Below are positions 42,011-54,900 of a DNA stretch of 64,000 nucleotides, piece after piece. The notes beneath the pieces are model-generated. The model searched no databases, was not told the origin of the DNA, and worked only from the letters and a program-made list of their open reading frames with translations. Each line of letters begins with the position of its first letter. The stretch's first letter is position 1. A program made the translations under genes and the position numbers. The stretch spans positions 6,448,001-6,512,000 of the forward strand of contig JBBPUQ010000001.1 of NCBI GenBank assembly GCA_038501195.1, in the 5' to 3' direction. Source of the DNA: Nemania diffusa (lineage: Eukaryota; Ascomycota; Sordariomycetes; Xylariales; Xylariaceae).

Positions 42011-44202
42011 AATAATTATAAAATAATAATAAAATAATTATAAAATAATATTTAAAAATAAAATAAATTTAAAATATTAAATAAAAAAAAATAAATAATA
42101 TTAAAAATAAAATATTAAAATTATATAAATTAATTATAAAAAATATATAAAATAATAATTTTTATATAAAATTAATTAATAAATTTTAATTAATAATATA
42201 TATTATAATAATAATAAAATTAATAAAATATAAATTAAAATAAAATAAAATATTTAAATATATAAATTAATTAATATATAAAAATAATATATAATTATTT
42301 AATTTTTTTAAAAATAAAAGTTTTTTTTAATTTAATAAAATATTTAAATTATATATAAAATTATAATTATTTTTTAATATATAAATATATTTTAAATATA
42401 ATATTAAAAATAATATTAATTTAAAATTTTATAATTATAAATTTATTAAAATTTTTTAATATATAATAATTTTAAATTATTAATATATTTAATTTAATAA
42501 TATTTTAATATTTTTAAAACATATTAAATATAAAAATTAAAATATATATATTAATTATTAATATATATAAATAAATTTTAAATAATTTATATATATTAAT
42601 TATAAATAAATTAATAAAAGAAATTAAAAAAAGTTTCTATATATAAATAATAAAAGTTTAATTATATATTTATTATATTTTAATAAATTAAATTATAGTA
42701 AATAATTATTTATATAATTAAGTTTTATATATAAAATAAAATATTTAATATATAATAAATTTTTAAAAAATAAATATAAATTTTAAAAGTTTTATTTATA
42801 TAATAAAAAATAAAAATATATTTAATTTTAAAATAATTATATATATTATTATTTATTTATTTTTTATTATTAAATTTAATTATTATAATAAATAATTAAT
42901 TAAATATATAATTAATAATTATAAATATTAATTTTTTTAATTATAAATTTTTTTTATAAATATATAAATTAATTATTTATTATTAATTTTATATTATATA
43001 AAATATATTAATAATTATATTAAAATAATAAAATTATTATTTTAAATTATTTTTATTATAAATTTTAATATATTTAATACAAAATAAAAAAATTAAAATA
43101 TAAATATAAATTAAAATAAAAATAATTAAAATAATTTAAAAATTAAATAAATATTTAAATTAAAATTTTATTAATTTTATATAATTAAAATAATATAAAT
43201 TTTATATTATTTATATTTTTAAATTTAATAATTAAAATAATTTTTTTTTATTATTTTATTTTATTTTATTGATTTATAATTATATATTATAAATATTAAT
43301 TAATATTTATAAAATTTTATATTAATTTATATATAAAATTAAAAAAAGAATTATTAAATATTTATATATAAATAATATATATATATATATATAATTTTTA
43401 TTATTTTTATATTATTTTTTTATTATTTAATTATTTAATAATAAATTTAATATATATATATATATATTATAAAAAAAATTATAATTATAAAAATTAAATA
43501 TATATTATATATATATATATAAATTATTTTAAATTATTAATTTAATTTAAAAAAAGAAATTTTATATAATAATTAAAATTTTAATATTTATAATTTATTT
43601 ATATATTTTTATATATAATTAATTTATTTTTATTAATTCATTCTTTTAATATTTAATTAAATATATTTTATATAAATATTAATTAAAATATTTTAATTAT
43701 TAATTTATAATAATTTTATAAATTTTTAATTTTATAAAATAATATAATATTAATATTAATTATAAAATTATTTTTTATATAATTTTTAATTATTAATATA
43801 ATTATAAATTTAATTTAAAAATTTAAAATTATATTATTTATAAATATTTTATTATTAAAAAAGAATTTATATAATAAAAATTTAAAATAATATAATATAG
43901 TTTTTATTAATTTTTAAATTTATATAATAATTTATAATAATATTTTTTTAATAATATTAAAAAAGAATTTTTATTATATAATAATAATTTTAAAAATAAT
44001 ATATATATTATTATTAATTTATTAATAAAATAAAATTAATATAATATATTTTAAATAATTTTTAAATAATTTTTAATTTTATTAATAATTTATTACATTT
44101 TATATATTTAATTAATATATATTTAAATAATATTATTTTTATTTTATTTAAAAGTTATTTATAAATGAAAATAAATTTAAAGTTAATTAATTTTATATTT
44201 AT

Positions 44203-44452
44203 TATTATAAATTATATTTATATTTAAACAAATAAATTTTAAAAATAATTAATATAATAAATTTATTAAAAATTAAATAAAATAATAAATATAAAAAAAT
44301 AAAAATAATAAATAAAAAAACATTTATATAAATATATTAATTTAATTAAAAAAGTTAAGTTTATTTTTTAATTTTTTTAATTTTAGTTTTTTTTTTAAAT
44401 ATATAATATTATTTAATTTTTAAATTTATTATTAATATTATATTTATTTATT
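44203..44452 (+). repeat. Solo LTR of the Gypsy family, with internal deletion
   Basis: About 250 bp matching the LTR of Gypsy copy 2 in the same orientation, from TATTATAAAT to the ATTTATT end. It lacks about 60 bp that in the other LTRs hold the ATTTTATTGTTTATTT region. No interior follows, so it is a solo LTR, the usual result of recombination between two LTRs. It has lost more C/G than the LTRs at 10 kb. A clean target duplication is not visible. Confidence 0.8.
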
Positions 44453-44478
44453 AAATATTATAAAAAAAGTTAATAAAA

Positions 44479-44575
44479 TAAAATAAATAAAATAAATAAA
44501 ATAAATAAAATATATAAAATAAATAAAATAAATAAATTAAATAAATTAAATAAATTAAATAAAATAAATAATATA
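44479..44575 (-). repeat. Short 9-10-bp minisatellite array, inverted relative to the 38.3-kb array
   Basis: Tandem AAATAAAAT/AAATTAAAT units. The AAATTAAAT part is the reverse complement of the AATTTATTT unit at 38,329-38,520. It is less regular and about half the length. Confidence 0.75.
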
Positions 44576-47500
44576 AAGAAACTATTAATATATTAAAATT
44601 AATAATTAATTTTAAATTGTAAATTTTATTAAAACTTTTTAAATTAAATTTAAATTAAATTTATTTATAAAATATAAATAATTATTAAATAATATAATTT
44701 TTTTAATTAATATTAAAAAATAATTTATATAATAATTTAAATAATTTAATTTGTTTTTATTAAATTAATTATTTTAAATAAAAAATTATATTATTATTTA
44801 TTATATTATATATTAAAAACTATTTTAATTTTTTTTTTATTAATAAATTATTTTATTATATAAATTTAAAAATAATATTTTTTTAAAAAAATATTAATAA
44901 ATTAATAAAAATAATTTTATAATAAATATTAATTATAAAAAATATAATTATAAATATTTAAATAAATTTAATAATTTATTTAATTTGTTATTATTAAATT
45001 TAAATTTAATTATTTTATTATAATTTTATTATTTATTTAAAAAAATAAAAAATAAATTATATATTTTAAATTTATTAAATAATATATAATTAAAAATAAA
45101 TTTATATTAATATTAATTATATATAATATTTTAATTTATTTATAACTTTTATTTATTAAATTTTATAAACTATTTAAATATTAAGTTTATTTTTAATTTT
45201 ATTTAATATATAATAAATATATATTATATATAAATATTATTATATTTAATTTTTAATTTAATTTATTAATAAAATAATTATATAATTTAAAATATAAAAC
45301 TTATTATATTTTGATTTTTTTAATTTAATTTATTATATAATTATATATATATTTAAAAAAATATTTTATAATTTTATATATATATTAAACTTTTAAATTA
45401 ATTATAATATTAAATTTTTAATATAAATTTAATTAAAAATATTATAATTTAATTATATTAAATTAAACTTTTATAAATAATTAAACTTTTATAATTATTA
45501 ATATATATTATTTATAATTTAAATAAAAAAATAAAGTTTTTTAATATATATATTATATTATAAAATAATTAAAAAATATAATATATATAATTAATATATT
45601 TTTAATAATTATTTAAAATTATGTTTATAAATTAAATTTAATAATTTATATTTAATATAATAATTATATTATTTAATTAATATATAATTTTTAATTTAAT
45701 TTAATATAAAATATTAATTTATTTTTATATTTAAAATATAATTATTTAATAATTTTAATAAATTGTTTAAAAACTTATTTTTTTATATAATAAATTTAAT
45801 ATAAATATTTATTAATAATATAATTTAAATAATATATATTAAAACTTTATTAATATATTTATTTTATTAATTATAATATTAAATTTTTAAATTATAATAT
45901 TTTTTTATAATTTTATTTAATTTATATATTTTATTTATATTATAATTTAATTTTAAAAAATTAATAAAAAATCTTATATAAAAATATAAATTTAATTTTT
46001 ATTTATATAATTTAATTAATATTAATTTTTATATAAATATTTTTTATTATTTTTATAATTTTTTATATAATTTTTAATTTTAAAATAATTTTTAATAAAT
46101 ATAATAAATTATTATTAATTTTATAATTTTATAATTTTTTTATTTAAAATATTAAATATATAATAAAATAATATTTATATTTTTTTAATTTATTTAATAT
46201 ATTTAATATATTTAATATATATTATTTTATATATAATTTATATTAAAATTATATATAATATAATTAAATAATTTTTTATATATTAAAATTTAATATTAAT
46301 ATTATATATAAATTAAAAATTAAAGATTTTATTTATTTAAAATAAAATATATTTATTAATTATATATAAAATTATTTATTTATTAATTTATATAATGTTA
46401 ATTATATTAATGTTTAATTAAAATTTAAACTTTTTAAAAAAATTAATTATATTATTAATAATAATAATAAAATTTTTTAATTTTTTAAAATAATTTTATA
46501 AATTTTTTTATATATAAATATTTAAATAAATAATATAATTTTTAAAATATTTATTTTATAAAATAACTTTTAATTTTTAATTAATTAATATTAAAAATTA
46601 AATATTATTATTTATATATAATAAATATTATTTGTTATATTATTATATTTTATATATTATTTAAATAAATATATAATTAAAAAATATTTTATAATAAAAT
46701 AAAAACAAAATTAATATATTTATAATATAAAATTTAATTAATTTAATTAAAATTAAAATAATTATAATAATTATAATTTTTATATTTTTAATAATATTAA
46801 ATATAATTGTTATATTATTTAAAGTTTAATTTATTTATATAAAAAAGTTTTTTTATATAAAAGTTTTAATTTAATTTATTTTAATAATTAATATTTTAAT
46901 TATATTAATATTTAATATTATATTAATTATTTAAATAAAATATATTAATTATAAATATTTAATTTTTAATTTATATATATATATATTTTAACATAATAAT
47001 AAAATATAAATTTTATTAATAATTAAGTTATTTTATTTTTAATTTTAAAATATAAATTTAAAACAATTTTATTATAATTTAAATAATATATATTAATTTT
47101 ATAATTTAATTTAAATATATTATAATTTTAATATATTTATTTTAAAATATTATATATAATAAAATATTAAGTTTTTTATATTAATTTTATTTATAAAATA
47201 TAATTAATAATTAAACTTTTTATAAATAAAAAAAATTTATAATATTATTTACAATTTAAAATATATTAATTATAACTATTAATATTTTAAATATTATTTT
47301 TATTTAATTTTTTAATTTTATATATATAAAAATTATTATAATTTAATTAATTTAATTTAAATTATAATTAATTATTATATTAAAATAATTATTAAATATT
47401 AATTAAATTTTATTTTATTGTTATATTAAATTAAAATAATTTAAATAATTTAATTTAATTTTTTTTTAATATAAAAGAAATATTATATAATATTATTTTT

Positions 47501-47700
47501 TTATAATATGAAATTAATAATATTTTAATATAAAAATTTAAATTATATTATATAATATATTATATAATATATTATATTTTAATAAATATAATAAATTAAA
47601 TTATTTTAATAAAATTATTATAAATAATTTAAAAAAATAAAAAGTTTATATAATTAATATTTATTTATTTAATTTTAATATTATAAATTATATTAATATT

Positions 47701-50700
47701 ATTAATATTATTAATAAAATATATTATTTAAAATAATATTATATATTAAATTTAAAAATATAATAATAAAAAAATTAATTTTAAATAAATTAATAAAATT
47801 TATTTAATTTAAATTTTAATTTATTTTAATTATTTATTTTTATTTTATTTTTATTAAAATATTTTTTTTATTTTATTATATTAATTAATTTTAATATATA
47901 ATTATTTAATTTTTTATTATTATTATAATTAATATTTATATAAATTATTTATTATTAATTTTTAATTATATATATATTATTAAATATTATATAAAATAAA
48001 TTAATAATTTTATTAAAATATTTAAATTAATTAAATTAAATATAATATTTTAATATTTAAAATTAATATTGTTTTTTAATTATACTTTAGTATAAAAATA
48101 AATTAAAAATAATTTAATTATTTAAAAATTTATAATTTTTATTTAAATTAATATAATTATTATAAATAATTTTATTATAAATTTAAATATAATTATAAAA
48201 AATAATAAATATAAAAATAAATAAAAAGTTAAAATTTAAATAATAATAAAAATAATTTATAATTTAATTAATTTATATAAATATATATAAATTATATTAA
48301 ATATATTAATTATTTTTTAAAATTATTTATTTAATTATATATATATTTATAAAATTAAATATTAATATTAATTATAATAATTTTTTTAAAAAAATATATA
48401 TATAAAAATAAATTATTAATATTAATAATTAAAAATTTAATAAACTTTTATAAAAAAAAAGCTTTTTTAAAAACTTTATTAATAATATATAAAATAATTA
48501 AAATTAAATATTATAATTAATAGTTTTTTTTAAAATTATAATAAAATTAATTTATAATAATATATTATTTATTTAAAAATATATTAATATATATTTATAA
48601 AAACTTTTATATTTTTAATATATAAATTTTTTAAAAAAAAAATATTTTAAATTTATTAATTTATTAATATATTATAAAAATTAATAAAATAATTTAATTA
48701 ATAATTTATAAATATATATAAATATTATTAATTATATTATTATATATAAATTATTTATATATTATTTTAATATTTTTTTTATAAATTTAAATTTAAAAAA
48801 TTTAATTTTTAATATAATTATTTTTTTTAAAAATAAAATAATATAAATAATTTATTTATTATATTATTTTAATATTTATTTAATAATTTAAATAATTTTA
48901 TTAAAAATAATATTAAATTTTATTAAATTTTAATAAATAATTTCTTTTTATTAATATTATAAATTTTATATAATATTAATTTTTATAATTAATTTTATAT
49001 TATAATTATATTATTTTTAAAGAAAAATTTTTTTAAAAATTTATATTATATATTATAAATAAAATTTATAATTTAAAATTTATTATATTTATTTATTAAA
49101 TAATTTTATTATTATTTTTATTTATATAAATTTTTAAAAATTATTTATATTTTATTTTAAATAAATAAATAAAATAGTTAATTTATATTATATAAATTAT
49201 TTATATAATATAAATATTTATTTTAATTATTTTAATATTATTTAAATTTTAAATAATATTAATTTAATTATTTTTTAATTATTTTTAATAATATTATTTT
49301 AATAAATATATTAATTTAATATATTATATAATTTATATAAGTTAAGTTTTTATTTTTTTATATATAATTTTTTAATTTTTTAATTAAATTTTTAAATTTT
49401 TAATATATAATTTTTATAATAAATTTATAATTTATTTATATAAATTTATATATATATATATATATTATATTTTATTATTTAATTTTTTATTTTATTTTAT
49501 TATATATTTATTTAATTAAAATTAAAATAATAAAATTAAAAAAATTATAAAATTAAATTTAATATAATTTAAATTTATAATTTATATATTTTATATAAAA
49601 AATTATTATTTTAAATAATAATTTATTTTTATTTTATTTTATTTTATTTTTTTTTGTTACTTTTTAATTTATTTTTTTTTTATACAATATTTATTTTTTA
49701 AGTTCGAAAATTTTTATTTATATAAATTTTTTTTTTAATACTATATTTTAATTTTAATATTTTGTTTTTTTTTATATTTTAACTTTAAACTTTTTATTTA
49801 AAAAATAATTTATAATATTGTTTTATTAAAGATTTTTTTTTTTTAATTTTTTTTATTTTATTTTTAATTTATTTTAACTATTGCTAAATATTTATATTAG
49901 TTATTTTTTTAAAAGTTTTTTGCATAAACTTAGTAAATTTAGTTTTGTTTTTTTGTACTTTTTTTTTTTTTTTTTTTTTAATTTTATATAATATAATTAA
50001 TATTTAAATAAATTTAATTATATTTATTTATTACTTACTAAATTAATTCAAATAGCTATAATTGTTTTTTAAATAGTAATAATTAATATATATTTTTTTT
50101 ATAATTTTATTAAAGCTTAAAATATATTTTATATATAATTTTTTGCAATTTTTACTATTATATTGTTTATAAATTTTGTTTTTTTTTTTATTAAAAAATA
50201 TATATTATATAAATATAATTATATATATATTTATATTAATATTTTAATATATTAGCTTTTATTTGTTATAATATAAAATTTATTTAAGTTTAATAAATTA
50301 ACAAAAAATTTATATTATTTATATATTAATATAATTATTTAGTTTTATATTATTTTATATTATATATTTTGTTTTTTTTTAAAATTATTTAAATATTATT
50401 TTATATTAAAAAAAAAAATAAATATAAAATAAATATAGTTTGTTTTTAAACAATATAATATTTATTAAATATTAATTAAATTTTTATTTTATTATAAAAT
50501 AAACTATTATTAAATTTAAATTTAATAAATAAAATAAATATATAAATAATTAAAATAGTTATAAATAATATTTTATTTTTAATAAAAATAGTTTTTAAAT
50601 TAAGTTTTATATTTATTTTTTTAAATATAATATTTTTTAAAACAAATTTAAATATTTTATTTTAAATATTAATAAGTTTAAATTAAAACATTTTGTTTTA

Positions 50701-51270
50701 TTTTAAATTTATTTTTAATATAATAAATAAAAAATAATATAAAAAAAGCAAATTTTATTTAATTATAATTATATATTATAAATATAATTAAAATTTTAAT
50801 AATAAAATAATAATTTAAATATATATTTTTAAACTTTTAAAATTAAAAATATATAAATTAATTATAATTAGTTATATTAAATTTAAAAAAATTAAATTTT
50901 ATTTTATATTATATTATTTTGTTTTAAAAAAAATATTATTAATTAAATTAAAATTAATAAAAAATATAATAAATAAAATTAATTAATTTATATTTTAAGC
51001 AATTATATTAAAATTATTTTAATAATATTATTATAAAACTATATATATATATTTAAAGTTATTATAATAAAACTATTTAAATTTTTTTATAAATAATATA
51101 TAAAATATTTAAATAAAGCTATTTAAATTAAAAAATAATATATTAAAAATTATATAATAAATATAAATAAAATATTAAATAAAATTTATTTAATAAAGTT
51201 AACTAATTATAAAAATAAAGTTATAATAAAAATAGTATAAAAAAAAAAACAAAATCTTTAAAAAGAAAAA
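47701..51270. other. AT-rich DNA up to the composition boundary, no gene
   Basis: No gene. From about 49,650 rightward, isolated G/C become more frequent (for example AGTTCGAAAA near 49,701), and a 21-base T run lies at 49,959-49,979. The last part probably holds a less-eroded repeat that I cannot identify. Composition turns normal at about 51,270-51,290. Confidence 0.5.
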
Positions 51271-51740
51271 AATAGCGCAAGCTATCTAGTGTATGTATAG
51301 TGTATGTGTACATGTTTTGGTAGAGAAGGTATAGTTTTGACCCAGTAACCGCTGTGGGCCACCGTATATAGCCTCAGGAATAAGAAAGAAGTGACAATGT
51401 GCCAGGTTTCAGTATTGCGGGAAGGTACATTATACAACGGACAGTGGAGCGGTTCCCTTGTTAATTAGGTACTCCGTCCTATACCTCTCCAACATCAATA
51501 TCCCTGACAAAGCCCTACACTATCGGCTCATAAATATATGTAGTATATAGCAATGAAATTTTAACAAATGCAGAAAAGCAAATGCAATATGTGCTAATGA
51601 TATGTAATTGTTAACTTCAATGCTCTAAGGGTACCTACTAGGTAGTATGTATATTGACCAGGTATCTACTTGTCTACATACCTGCCCGTTGTGCAGCACC
51701 TATAAATTCCTTTCCCCACCCCACAATTATGTACCCCTCA

Positions 51741-51767
51741 ACGCGCTCTGGACAAGGGAAGACGCGT
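51741..51767. promoter_or_regulatory. Paired MluI cell-cycle box-like sites upstream of SLD3
   Basis: ACGCGC at 51,741-51,746 and a perfect ACGCGT at 51,762-51,767 lie about 220-250 bp before the SLD3 start codon. ACGCGT is the known binding site of the fungal MBF (Mbp1/Swi6-type) factor that drives G1/S expression of replication genes. A third ACGCGT lies at 52,014-52,019 inside the first exon. Function is inferred; six-base matches occur by chance, and another is seen at 60,096-60,101 with no gene nearby. Confidence 0.4.
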
Positions 51768-51805
51768 GTAGGTGCTTGTCACACTCAACCTACGCAGGCA
51801 CTTTA

Positions 51806-51825
51806 GGTAGGTACCTCTACCTACC
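51806..51825. repeat. Inverted repeat GGTAGGTA / TACCTACC
   Basis: Eight-base arms separated by four bases, in the SLD3 upstream region. It could form a small hairpin or a two-fold protein site. GGTA/TACC repeats of this kind are scattered through the intergenic DNA of this window, so it may only be local simple sequence. Confidence 0.6.
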
Positions 51826-51988
51826 ATACAATACCGATAACAAGTATTCTCGATACCTACTCTGTACATTCTCTCGATACATATGTAGTCATTCAACTTA
51901 GTGAGCATGGATTAACGGCCTCTTCAAACAGACTCTTTTCTAATTTGTTTAGTTTCTATATACATGGAGCATCTTTCTATCTGTTCAT

Positions 51989-54900
51989 ATGTCTACGAGA
52001 GCGCAGGACTCAGACGCGTCGCGTCTTCTGCGGCCTGCGTCCTCCTGCGCCAACTCTCCCTTTCGCCATGGAAAAGAGGCACTGCCAGGCTCGGCAAATC
52101 GTGCTGATTCTTCCGCTATGGAAGAGCTCCTTCGACCCGTAATTGTTATCAAGGTCAGTGAAGAATCGCTTTATTCCCTCTCTCCTCTCTTCTCTCTACG
52201 TGCGAACCAGTCGCGCTAACTAGCCTCCAGCCGCATCCTCCCAAGCTCACCATCAAACCTCGCAGCCTCCAACCTTTGATGCTCCTACCTCGCGAGCACT
52301 TGAGCTTGTCATTCCTGGATCTCTCTTCGCCCTATGGGAGCTTCGAGTCCTCATCCTCCTTCGAAGCCAACATCAGAATTCTCGATCTCGAAAGCCGCGT
52401 GGGCAACCGCCCTGTCGTTCTAATCGCCAGACTGGAAAGCAACAGGAGTGTTTACGCTATCGAACGACAGCCTGATGCCCTGTATACCCTATGCCACTTG
52501 GGTTCCTGGATCGATCTTGAACAGCTATGCGACCTAGCTACCGCCTCCTGTCCGTCCCTAATACGCAAACAGCCCGCCCTTCCTACCGAGCCAATCGCAC
52601 ATGTGCCCTTAACAACGCCGCAAATATCTCACGCAAACAAGAAGAGACGACTCGCTATTGAGGCCATCCAATCCCTCGTCAAGAAGCCCACAAGATCACG
52701 GTCCATATCCGTACTATCACAAGCTGGAGAAGACTCGAGGCCACCCACCCCAATCCAAGGACGAAGCGACACAATTGATGCAGGAAGTGTAGCTGGGGTT
52801 CAAGACGGCCTGCCTCCTGATATTCCTGGTCTAGGGCCGGATACACAGGCCCAGGAGAGTCTGCTACAGGACCAAGATGAAGCTCTTAACATACCCAACG
52901 CCGAAGGCATATTTGACAATATTCGAAATCACTATTTTGAAGCTTTGTATCATTCAATGGTATGCTTTGATCCGTACCCCCCCTTCCCCCTTTCCTTTGC
53001 TAACATAATGAAGGGTTCGCTAGCCTATTTTGCCAAAGGCCCGCTCTCTCGAGCGCGTGCTGCTTTCCATCTTGATTGCGATTCTGTATTAGAAATGAGT
53101 GACTTGGTAGAATTCTTGAAGAGCTTGGTTATGACGACGGTCCAGATTGACAAGAAATACCGTGAGACGATTCCAAAAATCCAATCGGACATGAAGACCT
53201 TTGCCGAGGACTCTGATGCTGAACAAGTGCCGGGGAAGGCCAAACCAAGGAAGCGGAAAATCAAGAAGGCAAAGCTTGGCAAAGACGGGCTATATCCTCA
53301 TGAAGATGACCATGTCCGTAGATGGTGGACTAACAATAAAGCTTCCCCTAAAGATCATGATGAGTCGACTACAATATCAACGGAACAACAGGACATCAAA
53401 TTACAGGTGTCCTTATTACGGTCTCGAGAAACACAACTGCAGATGATCATTATTTTGGAAATTCTCTCCCTAGAGCCTCTAATAGTCAGCGAGACTGCAC
53501 TTGATTCACAGCTCCCGGGCCTGCCTCCCACTAAAGAAGCTTTAGACTCGCCTAAAGAGCTCCCTGCTAAGAAGCGAAACAAGCACAACTTCCCTGTTCT
53601 CCTAGATGTACACGCAGACCGATTGTGTATATGGCAGTCTACGGCCTTGGATGAATTCAATGTGACAAACGAGTCCCAAATAGGTGCTAGGTCAGAGTCA
53701 CGGAAATCTTCCAAGTCCGCCTCAGACCCTCTAAAAGATTTCTGCGTCGATATCATTGTCCCATTGTGAGTAGATCGAAAAGTCAGACGTGATGTACAAT
53801 CGTTAACATTATTTTAAAAGCTTCTCATCGAGGCTTCCCGAGCATTGCGATTCTATTAATAGGAAGCTGGGCGGCCCTGTCATGATGGCTCCTCCAAAAT
53901 TAAATCACAAGAAAACCGAAATACCGTCCAAAGCGAAGCCTAAGCCTGGTGCAACAACAAAGCGGCCAGCACCCCTGAAGTCCTCTAAGACTCTTGAAAA
54001 ATTCTTGTCCAAAGAAACAGAGAGAAACCGTCGAAGTGTATCTCGTGGTCCGAGTGGAGTAATCGCGTTAATGCGGTCTGCTAGTACGACAACTATACCT
54101 TTACTAAAACGAGAAGCAAGTGAGCCGCTGTCCTTAGCAAGCATACCAAAAGCGGATTCAAGTACATCTCAAGAGAACCATATCTCTTCTACTGGTCTTG
54201 TATCTGCTAGACGCAGAGCTGAGACCAAACAGAAAAGAGATGCGTTTGTAAAAGCAGAGCTACATGATGCTATTTCCACACTGCGGCGACCTAACAGAGA
54301 TGTCGTTGGGAAAGCTATGGCTGAGGCAGATCAGAGGCGAGCCGTTACAAGCCTCTCTCAGCTTAGAAGTAGGTTAAGTAGCCTCGAAAGGAAAGCTCTT
54401 TAGCTAACTAGTTATCAGAATCAAGGAAACCAACGCAACACCACTCCCAAAATGTTGTTAAAGCAACTCCAGTCGGGTCCCGATTTCACGATATCTTCGC
54501 AAAGGATCATAACTCGCAATCAGCATCCTTTCAGCGATCCAATATCATACCGGAGGAACAATTTCTGCCACCATCATCATCACTGGTCCCGTCGTCGGCA
54601 CCTAGGAAGCGGAATCGGGAAGCGGCTTTCGGAAATACGTCGGCAGCACACCCAGCCCTTGGCGCGTCAACAACAGACCAAATCGTCGCAACACCCGCGA
54701 AACCATCAGCTCTGAACCGCAACTTCCTCTCGGCCCCTCAGCCTGACGAAGGGGTCGTGCTGGCATCGTCGCCTGTCATGTCTCGAAAGTTTTCGCAGCC
54801 AAACTTCGTAGCTAAGCCCCGGCCCGCTACCTTAGGACATCATGACAGTGGCATTAAGATGCCCTCGTCCCCCGCAGGGCCTACCATCCTAGAAGAAACA

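Larger units (their letters stand above)
43290..47700 (+). mobile_element. Worn family B-related copy, interrupted by a solo LTR
   Basis: Positions 43,290-43,540 resemble the family B LTR. The following DNA matches the start of its interior (43,570-43,800) and the 1.1-kb segment present only in copy 2 (43,800-44,000). Much later positions, for example 46,800-46,880, match 19,920-20,000. Many indels break the colinearity, and a Gypsy-family solo LTR (44,203-44,452) and a minisatellite array lie inside. The ends are approximate and no right LTR was identified. Confidence 0.45.
1..51270. other. Extremely AT-rich, RIP-eroded repeat block (AT isochore)
   Basis: Nearly every base is A or T on both strands, with no intact open reading frame of useful length. 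Surviving C and G sit mostly in AACTT/AAGTT, AGCT and TTG/CAA contexts, and CG is very rare. Loss of C from both strands within duplicated DNA is the known signature of repeat-induced point mutation in Pezizomycotina. The loss here is far more complete than one round of CpA-directed RIP would give. The block contains recognisable repeats (listed separately), which fits RIP as the cause. It could be pericentromeric, centromeric or subtelomeric heterochromatin; the sequence does not decide. The RIP cause is inferred; composition and repeats are seen directly. Confidence 0.9.
51271..51988. other. SLD3 upstream region at the edge of the AT block
   Basis: About 700 bp of ordinary composition between the AT block and the SLD3 start. 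There is no convincing gene or tRNA. It contains two small inverted repeats built on the GGTA/TACC motif (TACCT-ACT-AGGTA near 51,632; GGTAGGTA-CCTC-TACCTACC at 51,806-51,825) and two MluI-box-like sites listed separately. The SLD3 promoter and 5' leader must lie here. Confidence 0.6.

Noticed and set aside
1..51270. Mitochondrial or plasmid origin of the AT-rich DNA
   Set aside because: No mitochondrial protein, rRNA or tRNA is seen. The block contains LTR retrotransposons with target duplications and runs directly into nuclear intron-containing genes.
54452..54722. Alternative open frames in the last SLD3 exon (His/Arg-rich)
   Set aside because: The frame joined through the 54,369-54,418 intron continues to the conserved C-end; the others are shadows.
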